Of a stretch of 64,000 nt of DNA, positions 50,201-62,730 are shown piece after piece. The DNA is from Argopecten irradians (taxonomy: Eukaryota; Mollusca; Bivalvia; Pectinida; Pectinidae). The notes below the pieces were generated by a model. It did not search any database and was not told the origin of the DNA. It was given only the letters and a program-made list of their open reading frames with translations. Location of the stretch: contig NC_091134.1 in the NCBI RefSeq assembly GCF_041381155.1, forward strand, positions 40,011,338 through 40,075,337, read 5' to 3'. The first letter of the stretch is position 1; each line of letters begins with the position of its first letter. The position numbers were made by a program, and so were the translations under genes.

Positions 50201-53200
50201 TAACAGGGTGATGAGGGAGGGGCAGATCTGTAGGAATTTGTTGTGTCCAGAAGTCATTCCATCATCTGTGCATTGTTATTTTTCTAGTGTCAATCTTCTA
50301 ATGTTCTTTGTTGGACCAAATTTGACTAGGCAGGATATTGTATACCAAAGGCAAGTCACTATCACCTTTATCAACAAAAACACTTGAAACCTCATTCTTA
50401 GTATATGGGTCCTAGCGGGATGCAGTATCTTTATTACAAAGTCAGGTCTCTGTGACCTATATTTTGATATTTGATGTATATGTACTATCGTGAAAAAACT
50501 TGTCTGGGCTTACTTCTTTACAACAAGGTGCTCAAACATGATGACTTTTAGTATGATCATATGAGTCCATCCTTAGAGGGAAATAAAATCTCAAGGTACA
50601 TACATACAAGAAATAAAGACTTAATTACTAAAAAATGTTATTTACAGTTGCTATATTTGTGTTATTAATTTCAGGTGATCATTTTAATAAAATCAGTGAA
50701 GCATCACCCAGCACGCCAAACCCACCACCTAAGGTCCAGGAGGTTCATACCAAAGCCGCAGGGGGTGGGGCTGACCTGTCGGTCAGGAGTTCCACAAACC
50801 CCAACCAACCCACCGCTGAGGATGAAAGGAGAATGCAGGACATATTATCAAACCCTGAGACACGAGAGATTCTAATGGACCCTTGGATACAAAAGTTGTT
50901 TGAGAAAATGAGGAAAGATCCAATGGATGGACAAAGGTATTGTTTCATTTTGCATTTATGAAATTGCATCCTTCTTTGTTATTGTAAGATTATTTGAAGA
51001 GCATGCTTTAAAACCTTTTTGGCAGGAGAGAATGCAGGACATAATGTACCTAGCATGTTGGTGTTTGTTGTGTACTGACCATAACTCAATATGTTTTCTC
51101 CAGCTGAATGTTAAATGATCTTTTTCTGTTAATAATTCATAGGCAAAGCACACACAACCAAACCAGACTTTCCCATGCATCTGTTGTACTTAACTATGTG
51201 CTACAAATGACCATTATTTTTGTGACTCTTTGACGGGTATGAGATTGCTTCTGAGAAAATGAAGCTGATGACCAACGATGAGTTCAACGACAAGATTCTT
51301 TACACAGTATCATCAGTGACAGGGGTAGGGGAGGTGGTTCTAACATCAAAACCATAAGACAAGATCCTAACCTTTGTATCTCACTGTTTGTTGTCATATA
51401 TAACTGACTATAAGAGAAAGAGATCAGGAATTGAAATTCTTACTTTCCTTATAAAGTTTCCAGAAGTTTTGATCATCACTTTCCATCTTTGTCACCATAA
51501 AGCTATAATGCTTGTTGAAATACATAGTTACTTAAATCAAATAAATGACACAACCATACATGTACAGGAGACTAACATATATGTAGTCTAGATGAAGGGA
51601 AGGGGAGACAAATGTGGCTATGTATGCTTAGGTTCTGGGGATGGAGCCTGATTGCATGATCCTCAGCAGAGTCAGGGTTGATTTGTCATCTGATCAGCAT
51701 ATATTGAGGCTGTAATTAAAGTTCAGGTATGTGCAGTATCCAACTGTATATTTTAAAACGTGTGACAAACTGTATACCACTCATCAGGGCTTGGGAAGGT
51801 TTCTTATTAGGGAATATTAAGAACAACATCTAGATACAGCGTGCTATAGCTATAACCGATTATATTTTGTGAAAATGACTTGCTGCAATCTACAGCCCTA
51901 TTTCTACCGTCACTGTGGTTCCCACTTCTACTAATAGATATTACCAAACATAAGGATGTGCTGTATTCCAGTGAATGATGTGGAAAATAACAAATTACAG
52001 GGCCGTTTGTAAGAAAATGTAAGAAATGCTGAAAACATGTCCTCAAGTACATCTGTAGAAATTGTTCATATTGACTAGATTGGAACTACATTATATACCG
52101 ATAGAATGGGTTGTTTTGACTCAGGGTATGTTGTACTGATTGTTATACTTTAACACAGTCTTTATCAGGTAATTGTGATTAGTTCTTTGTATTGTCACAT
52201 GCAGGTACAATTTTTGTATATAGTCACGTGACAATAGGATAGAAATGCACACAAGTGGTCACTTCATCTCGTCTCTGTTCAAAGACGTCCATGGTTGACA
52301 GCAATAAGTTATTTTACCTAGAAAAAGACTCCTTCTGATGTTAGGATTATAATATGTGATAAGTTGTGACACATGCGACTGCAATGTTCATGGATCACGA
52401 GAAGTTAGATCTAGCTAGATGCTATTTCAGTCTGATATTTAGTAGTAGTCTATCTGTTCTCCTGTCATAGTCGTTGTGGTGTTCACACTAAATATTCATA
52501 TATAGATCGCAACACATTGTTTTGCAATTGATATGTGCCATCTGAAATAATGGCAATGTCTAAGATTTATCACGCATATATACGTGAACAATGCTTCATA
52601 TCTTGCTGGTGTGACTTGTGTTTCTTTTCTTGGCTTGGGGATGAAGCATATTTTGCAATTTTGGTGGCACTTGAATTTGTGGAAAAAACTTACACTCCGA
52701 CTCGACTTTACTTTATGCATACCCCCTTCTTAGTTGCAATGTGGCTTGGGGATGAAGCATATTTTGCAATTTTGGTGGCACTTGAATTTGTGGAAAAAAC
52801 TTACACTCCGACTCGACTTTACTTTATGCATACCCCCTTCTTAGTTGCAACTGTCAGGACTGTGCGATGCATTGAGATATACTACTTTCTCTGAGTTATC
52901 GGTATCTCCAATTAGGTTTCTCATATGATTCTTCATCATTGCCCCAGTATACATGTATCTAGTACAGGTTCCTCATTTGTCCATTTTTTCGGTGTTTCCT
53001 TGGTGGTACAAAGATTCTATGGCAGCCATTTAACCATCAATTGGCATCCATCTATTCTGGATATATACAATGATTGGTTGTATGTCGTGATGGCCGTTTG
53101 ATATACAAGTTGGAATATTAATTGTAAACTAAATTTTGTTGATGAATCAAATGGTCCGATATGTCCGCTTGGTAAACAAGTTTACATTAATTAAAGTTGC

Positions 53201-54365
53201 CCTTTATTTCATTGACCATGACCCGACAAAAAATGTGGAGCTGTCTTTCGTCCTGTATAAACTTACCTACCATACATTGTATTGTTATATTGTATTATAT
53301 GTATATGAAATTAAAAAAAAAGCTGCTGACAGATACTGAAACTGTTGCCTTCCTTCTAAGTGCATGTAGTTCATGTGGTTTATTGGAAACTAGTAACAAT
53401 GACACAGTGGCTGATTTACCTGCGAGAGACCTGAATGCACTCGATGTAATATCTTACTGTGAAATCATTGAACATGAAAGTTAACATGTTCATTAGCATG
53501 AACTATAAGAAGAACTATGCAACTCCACATATATCGATCTCTAACGTTACCATCACAGCTTACTTGTAAACAATGTGGTTTTGATCTCTTAGCTTTTTGA
53601 AAAGTTAAACATTATGGTCGATGTCTATATGGCGATGCCTCGTCTTAAGATGTCTCTGGTTGTTAAGATGTCTCTGGTCGTTGGGGGATCTTTGATAACT
53701 CTCCTCGTATGACCCTAGCTGTTGGCGTCCCTGAACCCTGCTATCATATGACCTTGTTGTAGGACACTATATCGATATCTCTATAACGAATCAAGCGAAA
53801 ATATGACATGGAGATTATTGGATTTTATATTGCACGTATCCGTGTAGTAAACAAGAATATCTCACCTGAGTGATATACATATATGTGTAGTCAGTTTTGT
53901 CAACAGGATATTTATGAAAGCTTGAAGTTTCTTTATTTACGAATTAGCTAAAGACTCTTAAACAACTACTCGTTTTATTAATGTTTTTTATCTCGGATGT
54001 TCCAGGGTATTCTCGTTAAATTGACGACGTTATAATTTGTGATTTGGATTGCGTAACTTTAAAATTAATTATTTTGGCTGGTTTTTTTTACAAATTTTAC
54101 AAAGAAGCATTAGTTATGACACCTCACAGCTGTCTATCTCCATAACCACACGTGTTCGTGTTAATTTTCTTTAGCAAGCATGGGATAATACTGTAAAGTT
54201 TGAAAGACATTTGAGATTGCCTACAAAATACATTATGATTGATTATGTCAGAATTAAACAAGACTTTATGTCGAATTTTTCAGGTTTCTCCAGAAAGCCG
54301 ATCACGACAAGCAGAAGAAAATCCAGAAGCTTGTTGATGCAGGGCTGCTTCAGTTCCAGAGATGA
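47233..54365 (+). CDS. Two-STI1/DP-domain (HOP-like) co-chaperone family protein, 6 exons, with an in-frame TGA
   Basis: Seen: exons 47233-47245, 47869-47984, 48688-49024, 49893-50075, 50675-50936 and 54284-54365 join in phase to 993 nt (330 codons plus stop). The N-terminal part is charged, with a short acidic/coiled start (PPLEDMSEMLQQVERLREQ). Lys/Ser-rich low complexity follows, with GGFGGMKKGFLFGG at 85-98. STI1/DP1 spans about 156-220 (DWVTDELLDN, FARALAEFQTNPQAAALKYQ). STI1/DP2 spans about 265-328 (ERRMQDILSNPETREILMDP, KIQKLVDAGLLQF). Known: DP domains of STI1/HOP, HIP and ubiquilin-like proteins bind hydrophobic clients and support Hsp70/Hsp90 handover. Here there is no TPR, so it is not HOP itself. 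Oddity: codon 175 is TGA (49949-49951) with coding continuing well beyond. I do not recognise an established gene symbol. Confidence 0.85.
47869..47984 (+). CDS. STI1-domain gene exon 2
   Basis: 116 nt, phase 1 to 0, acceptor CCTTTCAG. It encodes DDVPPLEDMSEMLQQVERLR and a Lys/Gln-rich tail, likely a short helix. The donor CAG/GTTCAG is weak but in phase. Confidence 0.8.
48047..48248. mobile_element. MITE, copy 2 of the same family
   Basis: 202 bp bounded by CCATATTTGACCCAATAAGC and, inverted, CTGTATTCGAGCCAATTAGC. TA duplications lie at 48045-48046 and 48249-48250. The ends match the copy at 36889-37142 but the middles differ, as in MITE families. In intron 2 of the STI1-domain gene. Confidence 0.85.
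48688..49024 (+). CDS. STI1-domain gene exon 3 (low-complexity linker)
   Basis: 337 nt, phase 0 to 1. It is open across its full length and is Lys/Ser/Thr-rich, with the glycine/aromatic block GGFGGMKKGFLFGG and a second charged helix (SQFKFSEVEKAMSQ). Donor AAAG/GTAAAA. Probably a disordered tether ahead of the first STI1 domain. Confidence 0.88.
49476..49520 (+). ncRNA. Degenerate type-I hammerhead-ribozyme-like motif
   Basis: CTGATGA (49482-49488) is followed by a stem II (GGCCGC, loop CTA, GCGGTC), then TAAAC in place of GAAAC, a 2-bp minimal stem III (AC-TT-GT) and GTC. Predicted cleavage is after C49514. Flanking GTCCTC and GACCAC can form a stem I with two central mismatches. The G12-to-U change and an extra U before stem II argue that it is inactive. 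Known: such minimal type-I hammerheads occur in Penelope-like elements and retrozymes of invertebrates. Lies in intron 3 of the STI1-domain gene. Confidence 0.5.
49893..50075 (+). CDS. STI1-domain gene exon 4 (first STI1/DP domain, contains TGA)
   Basis: 183 nt, phase 1 to 1, so symmetric. It encodes DWVTDELLDNVQKNERLTR, then TGA (49949-49951), then LQDPTFARALAEFQTNPQAA and NNPEFQETFKDFCGIM. STI1 signature residues continue on both sides of the stop in one frame. The stop is preceded by CGT and followed by C; a CGA-to-TGA CpG transition would explain it. Acceptor CCACAG, donor GG/GTATGT. Confidence 0.88.
50675..50936 (+). CDS. STI1-domain gene exon 5 (linker and second STI1/DP domain)
   Basis: 262 nt, phase 1 to 2, acceptor ATTTCAG, donor CAAAG/GTATTG. 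A Pro/Gly-rich linker (SPSTPNPPPKVQ) leads to AEDERRMQDILSNPETREIL, MDPWIQKLFEKMRKDPMDGQ. Confidence 0.93.
51226..51357 (+). other. Coding-like segment of unknown origin within STI1 intron 5
   Basis: An open stretch reads GYEIASEKMKLMTNDEFNDK and then ILYTVSSVTGVGE before a stop. Its composition is protein-like, unlike the surrounding AT-rich intron. There is no usable acceptor just upstream, so it is probably not an exon of the host gene. A retrocopy or old exon fragment is possible. Family not recognised. Confidence 0.35.
52631..52852. repeat. Exact tandem duplication, 111-bp unit, two copies
   Basis: The unit starting TGGCTTGGGGATGAAGC at 52631 recurs identically at 52742. 111 is a multiple of 3, so the plus-strand frame 52535-52894 stays open across both copies. 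No homology was recognised, and the segment lies in intron 5 of the STI1-domain gene. Identity indicates a very recent event or an assembly artefact. Confidence 0.9.
53645..53680. repeat. 18-bp tandem duplication
   Basis: 'ttaagatgtctctggttg' is followed directly by 'ttaagatgtctctggtcg'. Confidence 0.85.
54284..54365 (+). CDS. STI1-domain gene exon 6 (end of second STI1 domain, stop TGA)
   Basis: 82 nt, acceptor TTTTTCAG, phase 2. It encodes FLQKADHDKQKKIQKLVDAG, LLQFQR and then TGA. The DAGLLQ end is typical of HOP-type DP domains. It lies 3.3 kb downstream of exon 5. Confidence 0.93.
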
Positions 54366-54929
54366 TGAAGTAGGGATGATGACTGTGTAATTTGATTGCT
54401 GACGTTGACCAGTCATACATGTACTGATAATACGTATACTGGACCACAAACCTCCAGATATCAGTGTCGACAGAACCTCCCAATAACTCCCAATGGTAAA
54501 CACGCATTGTTATAAACAGTAGCAATGTGTCGTGCCATCCATTATGTCGCTGTATTTCCCCAGATAGACCGCTAATGGATCGCTTATCGACAATACAATT
54601 ACAATAACTACAAAACACACTGATCAAACTCTGTCTAGTTTCCTAGATATCCATTTCATACTATTTTTTATTTCCATAAATAATTAATCGTTTGCGATTT
54701 GAGTAAACAATATAATGTTTGTACATATTTACATTTTATGTTTAAATAATCATCATTTTCCAGTTTTCTAGACAATGAACTTCATATATATATTAATACA
54801 TCAGATGTTTTAAATTTATCATTTTTGTTTTGTAAATTATTTATTCTAATTAATTCTCCCATGTACAGTTTATATTGGCAATTGTCTTGTCACGTCACGT
54901 TGACGAAAAATTCTATTTAGGAATTGAAA

Positions 54930-55013
54930 ATGGCGGAGCAAAACAGATACCCCTCTTTTTCACATTTACACTTTAAATGTGACAAAGGTCTATTTTTCTT
55001 AATTACGTATTAA
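54930..55013 (+). CDS. Candidate first exon or small ORF (27 aa), unassigned
   Basis: ATG in GAAAATGGCGGAGC, a classic YY1-like start context, is preceded by 'cacgtcacgttgacg' (CRE-like). It encodes MAEQNRYPSFSHLHFKCDK. A possible donor AAAG/GTCTAT follows, otherwise the frame ends at TAA 55011. The next exon was not found in the window. It could equally be sequence in the 3' UTR of the STI1-domain gene. Confidence 0.3.
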   Translation: MAEQNRYPSFSHLHFKCDKGLFFLITY

Positions 55014-55458
55014 ATCATTTCAAAAATGTATAGGAGTTCTGGAACCTGTGTCAACGTTTCCGATTTTTTAAGTCATGGTTTGCAAAATTGTTACTACATG
55101 TAAATTCGTTTATTAAATCTCAAATGAAATCAGCATTCATTTTAGATCCTATTTGTTGATTACAATAATCAATCGATAATTTCTTCCGTTTTGTGTAAAA
55201 TGTTGTTATATACATGTATGTGAATTGTTTTACCAAAGGATTTACCAAATGATGTTTTATGTTATAATGTCGATTAAATCTGAAATATTTTCAGACAAAG
55301 TTTTATTGTTATCATTGTAAATGATATATACTGGTGTTCTATAACTATCAGCCGGATTAACATCACACTAGTACTACTGGACTGTGTAACATTACCAACA
55401 ATATATTAACAATGTAATTAGACCACACGAAAGCTTGTAATTTACTCTATAGTCATAT

Positions 55459-55464
55459 AATAAA
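55459..55464 (+). terminator. Possible polyadenylation signal AATAAA for the STI1-domain gene
   Basis: This is the first canonical AATAAA after the stop at 54365, which would give a 3' UTR of about 1.1 kb. ATTAAA variants occur earlier (55114, 55273). The end of the transcript cannot be fixed from sequence. Confidence 0.3.
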
Positions 55465-58400
55465 GCAAGGATACCGCTGATGTTCAAGGGATTCATATAG
55501 CGCACGGGTAAATATATACGTCAAGTACAATCATAGCATTTGACCATTAAAATGTTTGATCCCTATATTTGTCCTTCCCTTCGCATGGTGCTGTCATAAA
55601 GAGAAAAATGTGTATCTATAAAGTGACTAAAACCTAGCACAATGAAATGACGCAAAACAGACAAATAACAACTACGCATGGAAAACCATTTCAAATCTAC
55701 AATAAAAAAATAAGATTTGCTGATATAGATACATATTTTGGCTGTGATAAAATGTATACCATCTATTTTAGCTTTTCTGGCAATGTGTGGGCATAAAATG
55801 TCACTAGTACCCCAATCCAATTAAAAAACACTTTCAATTTTGCTCCACTACGATGCATTACAATACGCTCCAATAGAAGTATTGGAGCGAATTGCTCGTA
55901 CAATGTACACGAACAAAACGCAATCACTATAAGATGAAGCTGAAAAGAAATTAAGGAATCGATCAAAACTCGTTGATTAATCATTATACGTGAGTATAGG
56001 TAATTTGAAAATACTGATTGATGAATGTCTATACACTTTAATTATATATACAGTCTTAAGAGTAGCATATCGCCTATTATTTTAACACTGTAATAATCTA
56101 AAGGAAGGCAATAAAAGAACAAAGAAAACAAGACATTATGACTACAACGTGGCACTACTCTGATTGGATATGATTCGTTGACCTGCGCATTGCAACATAT
56201 CTTTGTTTCGCGAGTGGAATTAGGTAACAAAAACAAAAGTCAATAAAAACAACGACAGTGACCACAAAATATAACTGCAATACGACGATAAACTAGGTGG
56301 CAATGTGAGAACTTGTTATCGTCCACTTCTGATGGCGAACTATCGTTAGTATATATATGTATATGTATGGCACGCCCAGCATTGTCACTCTATATAACAG
56401 TTCTTCGTTTCATTATACCCATATGTCCTATTTAGTCCCCTATTTGCATTGTCCGCTGTGTAACGTTTCACATTGCGTCATTAAGCCGCTTTTGGTAGGA
56501 AGTGTTATTGACGTGTTTCGCTCAGCAATTGTTGATGCATTCTGTTAACCGACTTTCTTTCGCGACTATTCAATTTCGCGATTTTCCATTTCGAAACAAG
56601 TTTGCGATACAAGCATCGTGGATTTAGAAATTGTCCACAAATTACTATCAGACTCATTAATGTTCAAGTTAATTCACGGAGGTAAGCTTCCTCAACCTAC
56701 TTGGATCGCGAAATTCGCAAAAGTAAATCGCACACGAAGGAAAGTAAATACGGACTATAAATAGTTTTAACCGAATTCTATCATCTAATATCGGTCACAC
56801 AATTGTTTCTTTCAATGTCTTATCTTTCATCGTTTTTCCATTAATTTCGGCTTTGGGAATCGAATATCATTCTCCTTAGAAGAAATGACGAGTCTTGGTC
56901 TGTGTCTCCTCTTTTTAAAACGCCCATTATCAATAGAAAAACATCCGTCGGTCATTATACATTGTGTTCAACTAAATGGTTTATTTAATAGATGCATATT
57001 TCTTATGGCGTGTGTGTCAATTAAAGATGTTTTCTCGCCTGTTACTCCGGCTTTCTTCCACCTTATAAATATGACAGGTGCTAAATTATCATGGCTGGTT
57101 AAAACCTTTAACCACTGAAACCAATTCAAAATTTGATTCCTAAAACACCCTGTGGAAAAGGATGTTATAAAAAAGTTTTTAAAAAAAATGTTTTTAGGTA
57201 TGTCGTTTATTATACGGTTCATTACCAAAAGGACCTAATTTAGTAAGTAAAAATTAATATCTGATGTTTAGAATGTTTACATTAAATTTTGATTTAATTC
57301 TCAAATCAGGAATCAGAACGACTACAACATCTATTAACCTGCAATATTTTGATTAGGCTTTGACTTAGTCGAGCTATGCTCATACAAGATTGAGAACACT
57401 GCAATATTGAAAATGACTTAATTAATCTCAAAGCTGTTTTTGTTCCTTTCAAATGCTGTTTAAACTTTGTTTGCGTTTAGTTTCATTTAAGTTTTGGTGG
57501 AAATTTTTGTTAATAACCCATTATTCTGATCCTAAGTATTTTGTCGAACTTTTAATATACGTCTGCTGCTGATATGACATCAAAAATGAGGGTGTTCTCA
57601 GATTTTTGCTCTACCGTAGCCATTGCAATGTTAATTTCACAGTAATAATCTTTATTTCTATGACCTATAGATTATCTGAGAAAAGTCAATTATTATCCGG
57701 ACTCAATCTTACCCAGGGATTTTTTAAAATTGGGTGGCTGTTCCCTTTAGAGTTCGTACATGATCAATCCAAAACCTCTTACGTGTGTGTGTGTGCAAAC
57801 GTTCTCATAATTTGATGTTAACAGCTACAAACAAATTGTATTTAATATACATCAAATGACTTCATGAAATTCCAAACGGCGAAGTTGTCGTCTGCGTCAG
57901 CCGTGTTTCATTCAAAAGCTCGTTTGTACAAAACAGAAGGAAGCTCGTTTCTGTGCAATTTGATGAGACGCCGTGAAACCTAGTTTGAAATAATGAAATT
58001 GTACCAGCATTCATTCATTTGACTGTTTTTGGTCACGATTTTTAACGGTTACAACAGAGTTCAATTAGAGAAAGAAAAACCGTACGGTCGTGACCGGATG
58101 TGATGGAACTGACTCTGTCTGATGTTGTTTCCAGCAACTTTATCCCTCTTAAGTATGAAGGATCGAGATGTCAGCTTCATTCGCCCAGGTAAAAATCACA
58201 GGTGATTCTTTCACCTGAGCATATAGAGCACCAATCAGTCTCCACCTATCACAAAAGCCTCTTCACTTCAATAACAGGTATGGCCAAGTAGAACCACACA
58301 GGTCTCGATCGATACTGATGCTATCACTTCACGTTTTCATACCGAAGGACATAGCTGAGTATTAAAGGGGATCTTTTCTACAAAATTTACATCGACAAGT

Positions 58401-59761
58401 CAGTTGACGTAACGCAGTTATAAAGGTATGTATTTGTACAAAAGTATCATTGCTTAACGATTTTACACTAATTAATCATACATGGACGTGTTCGAGAAAA
58501 TCAATATTCATAAAATTACAATAGGAATTTATAGCGAAGTCTGTCTTATACTGGAAGACTGCTTTTTGTTTAAGATTACAAAATATGCTCTAAATTCGGC
58601 AACGCTTTAATTTTTATAACGACCATGATACTTAATCTTATCTGTGTGTTAGCAAACTGTTTCTTTCAAATACATAGTATACCGGTAGTGTGTTAAAGTT
58701 TGCCATTTCTATTTCATTTATAGGACGTCTACACCATATCTGTTTATTGGGAGCATTTAGTCTGTTTTGTTTCTACACATATACCTAAGTCAGTGGTCAA
58801 TTTTTCTATCGATTTTACATTTTACTTTCGTATCAAAATATCAATTCTTTACTTATATACTGCAAACTAATTTATTTTCGATTTATTTGCACTATTTAGA
58901 GTTATATCGTGTAACTTTACTTAAAAGTGGTTTGAATGGTTTCGCAGTGATTCATTTCGTGGTTTCTTAACGAACTCAAAAATATAACCATCTCGAAAAC
59001 AGCAGTGTTATAAAATAGCATTCAGTTGGAACACATTCTAAAAGCTACATATTTATTTGAATCTTTAAGAAATAATATCAGCTTTCCATCTTAATTAAGT
59101 GAAAATTGCGTTCTGTGATTCTAGATTTATATGTGATCATGTATAAATCTTTGTATGACTGTAAGGTAATTTATAATATTATGTATATTAAAATAGAAAA
59201 GGACGCGGTGTGACGAATTTTAAGATACAGATATCAATCTACATCGGTTATATATTCTGAATTTCCTAGGAACTTTGGTCAACCCGACAAAATCGAGTCA
59301 GTTGGCACTACTAAACACATTATCTGCAGCTTACTGTAAATAGGTGTATGCGACCAGTCGGGACGTGTAGTTTATGTTATCAGTATTCTTTATAAAAATG
59401 AAATACCTGTAACTGTCACTTGATAATAAGGTACACTGGTCAAAATATAGAGCGTATTCATCAAAAAACTTTAGGTAACCTATAGTCGTACGGGATGCTG
59501 GGTAATTCTTAAATTGGATATTGGCATTGAAATATCCGCAAGCAATGATAAAGAGATCTATACAATCATTCCTATTTAGTGAGCGTTTTTTTGACCGTCA
59601 TCCCAACAGACATGAAGTTCATTCATCTTTAAATAACTTAATTTTGTTTGTAATGGCTTAAACATCGTCTTATCAGTTATCACACCATAGCGTAAACATG
59701 ACGTTGTCTTTGTAACATCGCATCTGATTGGCTGAAACACTAGCTTATGTACATGTATATA

Positions 59762-60245
59762 CAGGGTGTCCCAAAAAACATGTCCCGTCTTTGACAGGTA
59801 ATATCTTTTGCAATACTAAACCGTTTTTGAAAATTCAAAATGCTTTTGAGAGTATAGTTATCATGATTTAACTTAATTTGGTACAAATAAACTGATTGCA
59901 TCATTACTACTTGTGATGACGTCATAAATAGAAATTATGGTGTCATCTATGTTGTCACGATTCAGTAACTTTTCATCAGCATGAAGATTCAGGCTGAAAT
60001 TATTGCACTCTACCATGCAACCAAAAAACCACCAACTTTAGTGAATATAATCATACAAAACAAACACATTCTTTGACTGAAAGTTTTCAATTTTCTGAAG
60101 AAATCGCTAATCAACACAAGTATTAAGAAAAATACATTTTGCCAGGTTGTTATATATCATTGTACAAAACAGATCGTACCTTTCTCATGGTAGAAACACT
60201 TTTTATAAAGCGTCAAACTCGGGACATGTTTTTTGGGGCGCCATG
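59762..60245. mobile_element. MITE-like element with ends CAGGGTGTCCC / GGGGCGCCATG
   Basis: The left end CAGGGTGTCCCAAAAAACAT and the inverted right end CATGGCGCCCCAAAAAACAT share CCCAAAAAACATGTCCCG. The interior is AT-rich with no frame. The left flank is TA; the right flank is not a clean TA. The CAGGGTGTCCC end recalls mariner-type termini. Confidence 0.75.
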
Positions 60246-62730
60246 TTTATAGTGATATCTTAGAAAAAAAGGTCCCTGCATTGTATTGGAATTTTACTTT
60301 TACTTGATAAGTGAGATAGAATTATAAGGATTAACTTGAGCATATTTTATGATACATGTATAATACAAACCCGATTCAGCATAGTACATGTACATGTATA
60401 CTGTCAACATAAACCTTTCTTTAGAGTGCTCTCTCGTTGTTTTGTTATATATCCATAACATAAAAATCTATTCAAGTTAATCCTTAATGGTATTCACTAA
60501 GGCACGTCAACAACATTTCTCTATTTAATAGAAATGAGTAAGCTTTAATAGGAAATTAAGTTGATTGAATAGGGAATAGATCTGTTGCGCTAGAACTTAA
60601 TGTTCCACAATTGTCGCTGGATTCTATTCTAGTTTTGTGCATGTAAACAATTAATGTTAACGTCCTTATGTATTATTCATGGTATTACATCATTAATCAG
60701 CAAAACATGTGGCTGATCACTGTTTTTGTTATCAACAACGCGGAACGGTTTATTTTTGTAGAGTGGGAAAGCAAAACCAATGTGTAGCAGACGATAAGAG
60801 GTTGTTATTAAAATAACTCATTTTAATCCTGAAGTTCAACGCTTTATTTTTGGTACTGACCATTTGAGAGAATGCATCTATTTTCTGAAACCTCTGGGTT
60901 ATTGTTCCTGACCATATGGTGTATCAATTACCGTCAAACTTCTTGGGTCCACAAAATGAACATCAATAATATGAAATGGTATTACAGAATGAAAACAATG
61001 TCATCTGGAGCCATTATAAAAAAGTCAATAATGATTATCTAGGTTGGGTAATACTTTTACACTGTACTTATGCTTATTGATTGTTAAGTAAGTGTTCGTG
61101 TCGTGCGCATTGTGGCTAACACATTCCAATGGTAAATGATATAAACACGTTATCGCGAAATGACGTCACTGCTTTTAGAAGTCAGATTTGTGTAGGCTAG
61201 CGCTGCAAAATGTTTTATAAGAAAACAACTCGGAAAATGTAAATCTTATTACTAATATACCTCTACAATTATGTAGAATATAAATATATCACTGTGACAT
61301 GTTATAAGGTACAGTATTTAGATTGAGGTCAGGATGCGTTTTTATCGTTATTAAGCAATCACATGTACAGTTATGATACCATTTTTCTCTAATTTGATTT
61401 TGTACCTAACTGGATTTCCATACATTTAAACTTAGATCACAAACAATATTTGTTTGGTTACTTCAACATTTATTATATGAATTTATATACTATAAACCAA
61501 TCTTCTTTCGCACCGGCTATTATATTTTGCGATATCTGTTTCAAAACAATTTCGCGAAGATAAACATTCGTGGATTTAAAAATTGTGCTATCAGACTCAT
61601 TGTAAAACAGAAATCATAGCAAACAAAGTCAGTGTCGGCGATATTAACCACATCCCTGCCTGCGGAATCAATAGTAATAATGACTGTTTTATATAGATAT
61701 CCAATAACGTGATATTTGTTGATGTCGTCTGCTCATTACGCATTGCATTACAGGTTACTATGTAGGGCAACCAACGTATAACACAATGTATGATAACGGA
61801 TGAGGTAACAACTGCATAATCATACCTTTTTCAATAATAAGTCTGGGTCGGTTTCCAGACAGCTTGGCATATTTTCTATTACTTTGGTAATCCATGTGGT
61901 ACTGGTACTTATTTTCACGTGCGAATTAATTTCCAAAAATTCTAGAACTGAGAGAAATCGCAAAAAAATAATCACCACTATCTTCCCAACAAATATAAAC
62001 AATTTATTTTCAAAACGTTAATTCGAACCAAAGTATTCCCAGTACGTCAGAATTCTGGAAATGAAATCAAACCGACGTGAATATTATGTACATAATAAAA
62101 GCGCGAAAATATGGTTTGAAAATAGGTTTGTGTAGTATACTGTCTAGCGATCACTGAGACATTCCAGGAGAATATTCAAAAAGTAATGTTGGACGTGACG
62201 AACGATATATTATTGATTTGTATATACCTTTTCAAGACAGTGACATCTGCAAAGTCATGATCGACACGCTGTAAATAAATACCTGATAATTAGAAGAATA
62301 CTGTCATTCCTACCTGCTAAAATGACCGTGATAACTGCAATTATCACCCTTTTGTGTTAGCATCCACTAGTACACGAGAAAGTAATTATAATTACAGCAT
62401 ATGCCAATTTTTTGTATTGGGATAGTCAAACAAGAGTTCACCACAATGCTTATCCTTTTGATATAAAAAGCACTGAATAAATCACAATAAACATCCACCT
62501 AATATCAGTTTAGTTTATCAATCATTTCCCCAAACCATTTCAAACTACAGTCGATACACACCATAAACTCCCCAGACTCCTGTATCTGTCAAATATTGCA
62601 TAAAGGGCATGTTCACGTTTTAATGTTTCTATTGGGGCTATAAGACAAAAAAACTAAATTGGATTACGTCATGAAATTAATTCCTCCAAATGGATCATGG
62701 TTTTAAAGAATTCCCGATATATTGTTACCA

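Noticed and set aside
49948..50211. 87-aa plus-strand frame starting at the TGA region
   Set aside because: It is the +1 frame of exon 4 of the STI1-domain gene; the true frame carries the STI1 residues.
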